A DNA stretch of 5,536 nucleotides from an uncultured Oscillospiraceae bacterium. GTDB lineage: Bacteria > Bacillota > Clostridia > Oscillospirales > Acutalibacteraceae. The stretch spans positions 1-5,536 of the forward strand of contig USBP01000121.1 of assembly GCA_900552985.1 (NCBI GenBank). Reading direction: 5' to 3'. Below are positions 1 to 5,457 of this stretch, piece after piece (positions within the stretch are counted from its first letter, which is position 1; each line of letters begins with the position of its first letter). A model generated the notes under the pieces. The model did no database searches, was not told the DNA's origin, and saw only the letters and a list, made by a program, of their open reading frames with translations. The translations under genes were made by a program, and so were the position numbers.

Positions 1-457
1 GGAAGGCGAACAGCATCAGCACAGGCGCATAGCCGAAGATGGCGTGCGTGCCGGTGAGCGCCCAGGCGGCGAGCAGCTGGCCGGAGTTATGCGCGAGCGC
101 GCACAGAATGCCTGCTCCCACAGCTCCAAAGGGATTGCGCCTGCCGCGCAGCAGCAGGAGCATTACCGCCATGCTCAGCACGCCGCCGGCAAGGCTCATA
201 AAACTGGCGGACGCCCCGCGGCTAAGCAATGCGTAGCCTGCCTTGAGCAGCACAATACAAAGCGTGCCTGGCAGCCCGAGGTGGGAGGCGGCGGCCATAA
301 CGGCAATATTGGAAAAGCCGGGCTTTGCGCCGGGGGGCAGCCCCGGCAGCCCGGGGATCAGATTTTCGAGGAAGGATAAGGCCAGCGCGACCCCGCCGAG
401 CATACCGAGCAGCGTTGTTTTTTGCGTGCGGGGGCTGAGATTCGGCCTGCCGCTCAT
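1..457 (-). CDS. Gx transporter / heptaprenyl diphosphate synthase component I-like membrane protein (EetB-like), 3' truncated by window edge
   Basis: I translated 152 codons by hand from an ATG at 455-457; the reading frame is open and leaves the window at base 1. The protein is very hydrophobic. It carries blocks typical of the Hpre_diP_synt_I / Gx transporter family: PGAKPGFSNI at about residues 42-51, a K-x-x-Y...S-L-A-G-G-V-L-S-M segment at 72-96, and GAVGAGILCALAHNSGQLLAAW at 111-132, where the HNxGQ motif stands out. Family members are usually about 165-180 residues, so only the last 15-30 residues should be missing. An AGGAGG Shine-Dalgarno (468-473 on the plus strand) lies 10 bases before the ATG. 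It is the third gene of the ApbE operon, 37 bases after the NusG-II gene. Homologues sit in Listeria-type electron transfer loci (EetB) and beside heptaprenyl diphosphate synthase genes. The biochemical role of the family is not settled; membrane transport or quinone-related support is inference. Confidence 0.85.
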   Translation of the reverse strand, partial: MSGRPNLSPRTQKTTLLGMLGGVALALSFLENLIPGLPGLPPGAKPGFSNIAVMAAASHLGLPGTLCIVLLKAGYALLSRGASASFMSLAGGVLSMAVMLLLLRGRRNPFGAVGAGILCALAHNSGQLLAAWALTGTHAIFGYAPVLMLFAF

Positions 458-494
458 GGGCGAGGCGCCTCCTTTTCATAGGAATCGGGGGAGT

Positions 495-875
495 TTAATA
501 GGTTTGCACATCCACGCCTGTATTACGCTCCCCTTCAATGGAGATCACCGTGCGCGCAGGCAGGCAGGCGGCAGTATCCCCCGGCTTTGACAACCAGCCG
601 GCACGCACGCAGAGCTGATCCGGACAGCCGGCGGAAAGGTACCGAATCCGCCCGGGTTCCACCTGGACGACGGCCGCAGGGTTATCGCCCAGCTCTATGG
701 TATAAGGCGAGTCGACCTCGCTGAGCGCAATGCGCCCGACCTCTTCCCCCTCACAATAAAGCACTGCCTGCGAGGGTGCATCCCCCTTGGAGGGCCAAAA
801 CAGAAACAGGCAAATCACGGCGCAAACGGCCGCCAGGATTAGATCGGCCCGCCGGAAAATTGGTTGCTTTTTCAT
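495..875 (-). CDS. NusG domain II-containing membrane-anchored protein (EetA-like)
   Basis: A 126-residue protein with a short basic N-terminus (MKKQPIFRRAD), one transmembrane segment at about residues 11-27, and an extracytoplasmic NusG_II (DUF1312-type) domain. The C-terminal hallmark is visible: S-A-G-C-P-D-Q-L-C-V at 81-90, then GWLSKPGDTAACLP at 93-106. This gives the three conserved cysteines C84, C89 and C104 and the usual family length. Despite the name, the protein is not a transcription factor; stand-alone NusG_II proteins occur beside ApbE and Gx-transporter genes in Firmicutes electron transfer loci. The start at ATG 873-875 has a GGGAG ribosome site (884-888) 8 bases upstream. 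It lies 43 bases downstream of the ApbE gene and 37 bases before the Gx gene, which fits co-transcription. Function is unproven; a partner role in flavin-based electron transfer is inferred from gene order. Confidence 0.85.
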   Translation of the reverse strand: MKKQPIFRRADLILAAVCAVICLFLFWPSKGDAPSQAVLYCEGEEVGRIALSEVDSPYTIELGDNPAAVVQVEPGRIRYLSAGCPDQLCVRAGWLSKPGDTAACLPARTVISIEGERNTGVDVQTY

Positions 876-918
876 GTGTTTGTCTCCCGGCCGCAGAATC
901 GGGCCTCCGGTTTTGGGC

Positions 919-1974
919 TCATCCGGCGTCTACGAGGTGATAATCGCCGTTTGTCAGCGTAAAGCTTTGGCGCAGGCCTTCTGTGACAAGCACGGCCCTT
1001 TCCTGTGTGACAAAAATTGCCTCCGCGTGAAATTCCTTTAAAAGGGGGAGGCTGTCTTGATACCCCAAAACAAAGCAGGCAGTAGAGAGCGCGTCGCTCA
1101 AAAGTCCGGTTGGGGCCGTTACCGTCACGCTAATCAGGCCCGCATCCGCCGGATAGCCGGTTTTGGGATTGAGAATATGGTGGTAGGTTTGCCCGTTCAC
1201 CGTTAAAGTGCGCTCATAATCGCCGCTGGTAGAAACATAGCCCTCCGAGAGGGAAAAGGAGCCCAGTTGGTCGGAAGCTTCCCCGCGCGGGTCACGCACG
1301 CCGATTTTCCAATCTCCGCCGCCTGGGCGCTGGCCCCACAGCAGGATGCTCCCACCTACAGAGATTACTGCGCCGGACAGATGGGATTGCTCCAGAATGG
1401 GCACAATTTCGTCACAGGCGATCCCTTTGCCGATTGCGCCCAGATCGAGGCTTTGCCCTTTGGCAATCGCCGCTTGCCCGCCCTGGAGGCGCACGTTTTG
1501 ATAACCAACCGTTTGAAGAGCGGCGTTTATTTCCGCCTGTGCGGGCACCCGGGCGTTTTCTCCGCCGATATCCCAAAGCTGTGTCAGCTGGCCGGTCGTG
1601 CAATCAAAGGCTCCCCCGCTTTTTTTGCTGACTTCTGCCGCCTGTTGCAAATAACCAATGGTTTGCGGATCAACAGGCACGCCCGTGCCTGCTGCGGCAT
1701 TTACGCGCGCAATATCAGAGGAAGGCAGCCGCCAGGAAAGACGGTGTGCCTCCAGTGTCTTGATTGCGGAAAAAATTGTCTCTGCCGCCTCTTCGCCGCC
1801 GGGCCCATAGAGCTGGGCTGTGACGACAGTTCCCATAGCGAGGCCGCTTTGTTCAAAGGCGGACTCCCGCTGGCTTTTCCAGAGATCCAGGCCGATTAGA
1901 AGAATCAGGGCTACGGCCAGCATTCCCGGAAGCAGAACGCGCCAAAGCATTTTTTTGGAGGATGTACACTGCAA
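919..1974 (-). CDS. apbE: FAD:protein FMN transferase (ApbE family; FmnB-like), TTG start
   Basis: A 351-residue protein that should transfer FMN from FAD to a threonine of partner flavoproteins outside the membrane. Visible family blocks are MGTVVTAQLY (47-56), SSDIARVNAAAG (85-96), LDLGAIGKGIACD (176-188), ISVGGSILLWG (204-214), STSGDYER (248-255), HHILNPKTGYP (265-275) and SDALSTACFVLG (293-304). D294 and T298 match the Mg-binding pair of the family. The N-terminus has one hydrophobic segment (about 12-31) but no lipobox cysteine, so the enzyme looks signal-anchored or secreted rather than lipidated. The first codon is TTG (1972-1974). It is preferred over the ATG at 1948-1950 because AAGGCGGTG, one mismatch from a perfect ribosome site, ends 7 bases upstream of the TTG and nothing comparable precedes the ATG. 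It is first in a three-gene operon and divergent from the alcohol dehydrogenase. No FMN-accepting protein is visible here. Confidence 0.95.
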   Translation of the reverse strand: MQCTSSKKMLWRVLLPGMLAVALILLIGLDLWKSQRESAFEQSGLAMGTVVTAQLYGPGGEEAAETIFSAIKTLEAHRLSWRLPSSDIARVNAAAGTGVPVDPQTIGYLQQAAEVSKKSGGAFDCTTGQLTQLWDIGGENARVPAQAEINAALQTVGYQNVRLQGGQAAIAKGQSLDLGAIGKGIACDEIVPILEQSHLSGAVISVGGSILLWGQRPGGGDWKIGVRDPRGEASDQLGSFSLSEGYVSTSGDYERTLTVNGQTYHHILNPKTGYPADAGLISVTVTAPTGLLSDALSTACFVLGYQDSLPLLKEFHAEAIFVTQERAVLVTEGLRQSFTLTNGDYHLVDAG

Positions 1975-2004
1975 GGGAATTCACCGCCTTATGTGTCAGA
2001 TTCT

Positions 2005-2033
2005 ATTTTAAAGGATATTTCGGAAAGATTCAA
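2005..2033 (-). promoter_or_regulatory. Sigma-A-type promoter for the ApbE operon
   Basis: On the minus strand TTGAAT (2028-2033) is followed after exactly 17 bases by TAAAAT (2005-2010). Transcription would begin near 1998, about 25 bases before the TTG start of the ApbE gene. The surrounding gap is AT-rich compared with the genes. This is a by-eye call from the consensus and is not experimentally supported. Confidence 0.6.
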
Positions 2034-2121
2034 TCATTTCGCCATTAAATAAAAATTTAACAAACGCATAGCGGAAATTCATCTGTTTTGTCAAATTATG
2101 TGCTGCTTTTTGAGGGGAATG

Positions 2122-2130
2122 TGATAAAAT
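2122..2130 (+). promoter_or_regulatory. Probable extended -10 promoter for the structured leader and alcohol dehydrogenase
   Basis: The string TGATAAAAT has the extended -10 form TGnTAnnnT. No good -35 lies at 16-18 bases; TTGTCA at 2088-2093 is too far away. Transcription would start near 2137, just before the self-complementary block, which is why I favour it. The gap 1975-2409 holds this promoter, the divergent ApbE promoter, and the structured region. Confidence 0.45.
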
Positions 2131-2136
2131 AGATAA

Positions 2137-2350
2137 CAGATATCAAGTGGGGAGTTGGGGCTCCATACGCAATGGCATTGCCTTTGCAACCGGCGTTTCA
2201 TGGAAGGGCTCTCTCAGACTGTGCCTTTCAGGCTCTGCATAAGTGGCGCAGAGCCACAAGGCCAGGGGGAGACAAGTGCAGCCGACGGCTATGTGCACCG
2301 CAGGAGCGGGGAACCGGCCTCCAGCCCGCCTTGCACCGTAAAAAAGTGTA
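2137..2350 (+). ncRNA. Unassigned structured RNA / leader upstream of the alcohol dehydrogenase
   Basis: About 210 bases without a credible gene but dense in complementary segments. At the centre, GGCTCTGC (2231-2238) pairs with GCAGAGCC (2248-2255) around a 9-nt loop. The helix continues outward as GCCTT (2223-2227) with AAGGC (2258-2262), then CTCTCTC (2209-2215) with GGGGGAG (2265-2271), the last including G-U pairs. Flanking local hairpins are GGAG/CTCC (2151-2154 with 2161-2164), GCAATG/CATTGC (2169-2181), GTGC-AGCC/GGCT...GCAC (2276-2297), and a GGAG...CCTCC stem (2303-2322). The two GGAG/CTCC hairpins could instead pair with each other in a nested way, closing one long hairpin centred near 2242. 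No U-tract terminator is seen before the ribosome site at 2394-2403. It may be a cis-regulatory leader, or a 6S-like hairpin RNA with read-through. The strand is assigned from the promoter only, because long hairpins look alike on both strands. Confidence 0.45.
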
Positions 2351-2409
2351 TATCAGCGCTTTTCTGAATATCTTCATTTCATATGTAATGCTCAAAGGAG
2401 AGGATTTAA

Positions 2410-3537
2410 ATGGATTTTCATTTTTATATGCCTGTGCAGGTGATCAGCGGGGAAGGGGCGGTCGCGCGCAGCTCCACGCTGCTGCGTTCGCTCGGCAAGC
2501 GATGCCTGATCGTGACCGGAGGCTCGTCGGCCAGGCGCAGCGGCGCGCTGGCCGATATTACGGCGGCGCTGGATGTGTGGGAGATCGGCTGGTCGGTTTA
2601 TGACCGTATCGGCCCCAATCCGTTGCTCTCCGCCTGCCATGAGGCCGGGGTTGTGGCGCGCAGCGTCCGTGCGGAGTTTATCATTGGCATTGGGGGAGGC
2701 TCCCCCCTGGATGCGGCAAAGGCCGCTGCGATCTTTGCCGCCAATGAGACGCTTGCGCCCATGGATATTTTCCAGAGGAACGATCAAAAACCGCCGCTCC
2801 CGCTGGCACTGGTTGGCACTACGGCGGGTACGGGCAGCGAGGTATCTCCGGTCTCTGTGCTCACAATTGATGAGAGCGGGCGAAAAAAGAGCATTTCCGG
2901 CCCGGATTGCTATGCGCGCCTTGCGTTTGCCGATCCGTCGTATACGCACAGCGTCCCGTTTGACGTGACGGTTTCCACTGCGTTGGACGCCTTTGCCCAT
3001 GCAACGGAGGGCTGGTTTAACCCCTCCATTAGCGATCCAATCAAGCTTTTTGCGGTGAAAGGGCTGCCGCTTTTGTGGAATGGCCTCGTTTGGCTGGACC
3101 GCAACGATTATCTGCCCGATCCTGCCATGCGCGAACGGCTGTATTATGGCTCGCTCTATGCAGGCGTTGTGCTCAGCGCCTGCGGCACTGCCTTTCCGCA
3201 CCCGTTGGGTTATGTGCTCACCGAGGATTTCGGTATTCCACACGGACGTGCCTGCACGGCCTTTATGCCAGCCTTCCTGGAGCGGGGCGAACGGTTTGCG
3301 CCGGAGCGTGCAAAGGAGTATTACCGGCTTCTGGGCACGGATTATGAAACGCTGTGCAGCGTTGTAGAACGGTTGACGGACGTTTCTTCCGTGCATATGA
3401 CGCCGGAGCAGGTTTCACAATATTGCGCCCGATGGGAGGAGGTAAAAAACTTTCGGGTGTCTCCGGGTGGGTTCAGCGCCGAAGAGGCAGGGAAGCTGCT
3501 GACAAAGCTTTTTGTCCATCCGGATGGAGTTGCCTGA
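2410..3537 (+). CDS. Iron-containing alcohol dehydrogenase (group III, EutG/DhaT/FucO-like)
   Basis: A 375-residue cytoplasmic NAD(P)-dependent dehydrogenase of the Fe-ADH family, full length. The dinucleotide-binding loop GIGGGSPLDAAK is at residues 93-104 and the second family signature GTTAGTGSEVSPVSV at 136-150. All four metal ligands are present with FucO spacing: D193 and H197 in ALDAFAHATEG, then H264 in FPHPLG and H278 in IPHG, 14 residues apart. The start ATG has a strong ribosome site, AAAGGAGAGG at 2394-2403. It is monocistronic: a long structured leader precedes it and a terminator begins 9 bases after the TGA. The likely reaction is interconversion of a short-chain aldehyde and an alcohol with NADH in fermentation. 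The substrate cannot be read from sequence; butanol, ethanol, 1,2-propanediol and 1,3-propanediol are all possible. No pdu or eut genes are adjacent, so I give no symbol. Confidence 0.95.
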   Translation: MDFHFYMPVQVISGEGAVARSSTLLRSLGKRCLIVTGGSSARRSGALADITAALDVWEIGWSVYDRIGPNPLLSACHEAGVVARSVRAEFIIGIGGGSPLDAAKAAAIFAANETLAPMDIFQRNDQKPPLPLALVGTTAGTGSEVSPVSVLTIDESGRKKSISGPDCYARLAFADPSYTHSVPFDVTVSTALDAFAHATEGWFNPSISDPIKLFAVKGLPLLWNGLVWLDRNDYLPDPAMRERLYYGSLYAGVVLSACGTAFPHPLGYVLTEDFGIPHGRACTAFMPAFLERGERFAPERAKEYYRLLGTDYETLCSVVERLTDVSSVHMTPEQVSQYCARWEEVKNFRVSPGGFSAEEAGKLLTKLFVHPDGVA

Positions 3538-3546
3538 CTGGAAGGG

Positions 3547-3598
3547 AACCCCCGCAGGGAATGCTTTCCCTGCGGGGGTTGTTCGTTTAAATTTTTTT
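3547..3598 (+). terminator. Rho-independent terminator of the alcohol dehydrogenase gene
   Basis: A perfect 15-bp stem (3547-3561 with 3566-3580) with a TGCT loop is followed by a T-rich tail whose main run is 3592-3598. It starts 9 bases after the stop codon. The reverse strand lacks a T-run after the hairpin, so it should act mainly in the plus direction. The rest of 3599-3688 contains no gene and no convincing terminator for the convergent lipoprotein operon. Confidence 0.9.
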
Positions 3599-3688
3599 GG
3601 CCGGGGAGACCGGATACGGCCAGGGGCGGCTCAGCAACAAGCATGGTATACGATATGAGAACTACGCCTTTTGGCTTATCTCGAGGGG

Positions 3689-4228
3689 CTATTTAAATTG
3701 GATCTGCTCAATCAAAGCGGGGAAATCAGCGGCCTCAAAGTCCTCCTGCCCGATGGCCCAGCAGGTCACCAGATAGGTTTTTTCATTTTGGTTGAGGCAA
3801 TAAATGGCCTTGACCGTCCCTTCCTGTGAGACCGTATCCTCAAACTGGAACCGGGCTGCGCCAATGCCTCCAATGGATACAGTCTCTACCTCCGTCAGGT
3901 TTTTCCCCAGGCCGCTGTCACGGTACGTATCATGGAATTTTTGCAGATAGGCGACGGGATCCGGCTCATAGCTGCTCAAAACGACCACGTCCATCTGGGC
4001 GGTAGAATCCTTTTGCTGCACCTTGTTTTCGCCGCCGCCGCGTTCCCATCCGGTTGCCTTTTCTATCGCAAAATGTTCGCCGCTCATCAATTCGGCGGCA
4101 GGGTCCTCTGCGGTAGAAGACGGCGCAGGGGCGGTGGTGGAGGGAGATTCCTCCTGCCCATCACAGGCGGAGAGAAGACCAAGCAGACAAATGCCGGCCA
4201 ATAACAGGCAGAAAATCCGTCGAGTCAT
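3689..4228 (-). CDS. Putative lipoprotein, PsbP/DUF1795-like, downstream paralogue
   Basis: A 179-residue protein with a type II signal peptide: basic MTRRIF, a hydrophobic core, and lipobox L-L-S-A-C with the lipidated cysteine at 22. A Ser/Thr/Pro/Ala-rich linker (about 28-44) follows, then a compact domain (about 50-179). The domain resembles the small PsbP/Mog1-like lipoprotein domains common in Clostridia: an early GWERGGG, a central SIGGIGAARFQFED, a late TYLVTCWA strand, and the ending FEAADFPALIEQIQFK. The ending closely parallels the upstream neighbour's, so the two are paralogues. The ATG at 4226-4228 has AGGAG (4240-4244) 11 bases upstream. It is the second gene after the neighbour, separated by 88 bases containing a hairpin. 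It should sit on the outer face of the membrane. The fold call is from pattern only and no function is known. Confidence 0.85.
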   Translation of the reverse strand: MTRRIFCLLLAGICLLGLLSACDGQEESPSTTAPAPSSTAEDPAAELMSGEHFAIEKATGWERGGGENKVQQKDSTAQMDVVVLSSYEPDPVAYLQKFHDTYRDSGLGKNLTEVETVSIGGIGAARFQFEDTVSQEGTVKAIYCLNQNEKTYLVTCWAIGQEDFEAADFPALIEQIQFK

Positions 4229-4271
4229 GCGGGATTACGCTCCTTTCTGCGCCGGTGCGTTAAGCATACCG

Positions 4272-4300
4272 GCCAGGGGCACTTTTGAAAAGCCCTTGGC
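4272..4300 (-). repeat. Intercistronic inverted repeat between the two lipoprotein genes
   Basis: GCCAGGGGC (4272-4280) and GCCCTTGGC (4292-4300) form a 9-bp stem with one mismatch, and the 11-base interior includes complementary CTTTT and AAAAG. No T-run follows on either strand, so it is not an ordinary terminator. It may stabilise or partly attenuate the operon transcript. A possible extended -10, TGGTATGAT on the minus strand with hexamer 4306-4311, lies just upstream and could give the second gene its own weak promoter, but no -35 is visible. Confidence 0.5.
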
Positions 4301-4316
4301 AATCTATCATACCACA

Positions 4317-4979
4317 TTATTTAAACTGGATGGTGTTAAAAATGGCATCAAAACCGGCGGCCTCAAAACTTTCAGCGTCCTTTGCGGCGCCGGAGAGCAC
4401 AAACAGCCGGCCGTCTTTCTCCACAATATAAAACACGGCTTCCAGAGTGACGTTTTGCTCTGTGGATACCGCGCAGGTGAATTTGCTGGCCGGGCACCCG
4501 GCAATGGTGGTTTCGGAGATTTCACTGGGCTCATTTCCAACCGAAAGCAGGCTGTTGCGGGCTGTTTCCGCGTAGCTTTCCCGATCTCCTGCCTGCGTAC
4601 CTTTATCCATAATGGAAATTTGGAGCGTTTCCTCTTTGTTTTCCAGCAGCGGGTTTACAGAATCGTTCTTACGCTCCCAATCTTCAGGGATCTCCATGCG
4701 GTAGCCCGGCGTCTCGAGGGCGTTCCCGGAGGCGGAAATATAGGGGATTGTCAGGCTTTGAGTGGAGCCCTCCTGCACGTTGCCCGCTTCATCGGTATGT
4801 TTTGGCGCGACAACAACCGGATTGCCGGAAGAATCGGTTACCGGGTTCCCATCCCCGTCCACAACCTGTTCGTAGGTCACCCCGTCGTTTCCGGTGATTA
4901 CGGGGCCTTCCTTTTGGCAAGCGGTCAGGGCCAGGGCGCAGGTTATGCAGGCGAGAATCAGGCAAAAGCTTCGTTTCAT
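4317..4979 (-). CDS. Putative lipoprotein, PsbP/DUF1795-like, upstream paralogue with GNPV repeats
   Basis: A 220-residue protein with MKRSF, a hydrophobic core, and lipobox L-T-A-C with the lipidated cysteine at 21. Residues about 33-70 form an extended acidic linker with a degenerate repeat: DGDGNPVTD, DSSGNPVVV, then DEAGNVQEG. From about 78 to 220 the domain matches the neighbouring lipoprotein in layout: GYRMEIPEDWERKND, then a TTIAGCPASKFTCAV segment, a LFVLSGAAK strand, and the ending FEAAGFDAIFNTIQFK. The shared FEAA and terminal IQFK support a tandem duplication. The N-terminal half of the mature domain has diverged strongly. The ATG at 4977-4979 has GGGAGG (4988-4993) 8 bases upstream. 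It is first in the operon behind a near-consensus promoter, which suggests substantial expression. It is expected on the outer membrane face; ligand or role is unknown. Confidence 0.85.
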   Translation of the reverse strand: MKRSFCLILACITCALALTACQKEGPVITGNDGVTYEQVVDGDGNPVTDSSGNPVVVAPKHTDEAGNVQEGSTQSLTIPYISASGNALETPGYRMEIPEDWERKNDSVNPLLENKEETLQISIMDKGTQAGDRESYAETARNSLLSVGNEPSEISETTIAGCPASKFTCAVSTEQNVTLEAVFYIVEKDGRLFVLSGAAKDAESFEAAGFDAIFNTIQFK

Positions 4980-5028
4980 AAATAGGGCCTCCCGTCATAT
5001 TTGTTGAAAAAATGCTGTATATAAAAAT

Positions 5029-5057
5029 AGTATAACAGCTATGTATGGAAAAGTCAA
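5029..5057 (-). promoter_or_regulatory. Near-consensus extended -10 promoter for the lipoprotein operon
   Basis: On the minus strand TTGACT (5052-5057) and TATACT (5029-5034) are separated by 17 bases, and TGT precedes the -10 hexamer as an extended element. Transcription would start near 5022, about 43 bases before the lipoprotein start. The 4980-5194 gap otherwise holds AT-rich sequence and a 10-bp palindrome, with no gene. Confidence 0.8.
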
Positions 5058-5194
5058 TTTATACGATTTGTTTTTCTATTTCTTCTTATTTTTGTCTTAA
5101 TCGACATTCTGAGGCGGATGAGCGATGCGATACGGTTTATTGTTTAAACAGATGTAAATATTATGAATATACTTTAAATTTCCAGATCGTCTGC

Positions 5195-5222
5195 TTGACA
5201 CTGGCAAAAGGCGTGCTATGAT
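5195..5222 (+). promoter_or_regulatory. Sigma-A promoter for the riboswitch and P-type ATPase transcript
   Basis: A perfect -35 TTGACA (5195-5200) and a -10 TATGAT (5217-5222) are separated by 16 bases. The predicted start is near 5229, placing the whole riboswitch in the leader. It is divergent from the lipoprotein operon promoter. Confidence 0.8.
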
Positions 5223-5239
5223 AGAGATGAGATAAAGAG

Positions 5240-5376
5240 ACGCTTTCCCAATCAGGTTGGCGAAGGGGAGTAGCTTGATAACCGCAGGTCAACACACGGT
5301 GCTTGCGCCTGGCGTGCGGTCCATGTAAATGGAAGCAAGACCTTCAGCAGATTTTTGGTCTGCTGAAGGTTTTTTC
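5240..5376 (+). promoter_or_regulatory. yybP-ykoY (manganese) riboswitch
   Basis: The conserved GGGGAGTAG of the yybP-ykoY aptamer is at 5265-5273 and the matching 3' signature GCAAGACCTT at 5335-5344. Between them AGCTT/GAAGC-type pairing and ACCGCA (5281-5286) with TGCGGT (5315-5320) build the hairpin arms, with GGTCAACACACGG in the second metal-site arm. P1 is formed by GAAGG (5262-5266) and CCTTC (5341-5345). The same CCTTC is the start of the terminator stem, so metal-stabilised P1 should block termination and switch expression on. Family members sense Mn2+ and commonly control exporters, which fits the ATPase downstream. The aptamer core is about 5258-5346; base-level boundaries are approximate. 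Confidence 0.88.
5340..5376 (+). terminator. Riboswitch-controlled intrinsic terminator
   Basis: A perfect 12-bp stem, 5340-5351 with 5359-5370, has a 7-nt loop and is followed by an uninterrupted T-run to 5375. It lies 80 bases before the ATPase start, inside the leader, and shares its left arm with riboswitch P1. It is therefore an expression platform rather than a gene-end terminator. Confidence 0.9.
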
Positions 5377-5457
5377 TCTTTTTTGCTGGAAAAAATCCGT
5401 CTTAGACGGTTGATATAGATAGCAGCTCGAAAATAACTGAAAGAAGGCAAAACGCAG

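Noticed and set aside
44..379. Plus- and minus-strand open frames of 65-115 codons in the first 600 bases
   Set aside because: They overlap the hydrophobic Gx-transporter frame, which has conserved motifs and a proper ribosome site. The others look compositionally random.
1267..1899. A 210-codon open frame on the plus strand inside the ApbE gene
   Set aside because: The opposite strand encodes every ApbE motif; this frame is a shadow with no family character.
2170..2340. Short resemblances to known RNA elements: ACCGGCG and GCCGACGG (FMN riboswitch), CAGGAGCGGGGAACC (c-di-AMP riboswitch), TGCACCGCAG (T-box), GGCCAGG...GAGAC (cobalamin box)
   Set aside because: Each match is a single short block without the family's other conserved blocks in the right order, on either strand. 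A covariance-model search would settle it.
2155..2603. Small plus-strand frames across the alcohol dehydrogenase leader
   Set aside because: They cross strongly structured RNA, lack good ribosome sites, and one runs into the dehydrogenase out of frame.
2392..3396. A 334-codon open frame on the minus strand, antisense to the alcohol dehydrogenase
   Set aside because: It lies within an unmistakable Fe-ADH gene. Its translation is Arg/Gly/Ala-rich with no domain pattern and no ribosome site was seen. High GC readily yields such shadow frames.
3600..3625. Inverted repeat GGCCG...CGGCC after the dehydrogenase terminator
   Set aside because: The T-run lies on the wrong side for either strand, so it is not a terminator, and the stem is only 5 bp with a long loop.
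4023..4985. A 320-codon open frame on the plus strand, antisense to the lipoproteins
   Set aside because: It spans both lipoprotein genes and their gap. It has no recognisable motif, and the opposite frames carry signal peptides, lipoboxes, ribosome sites and a promoter.
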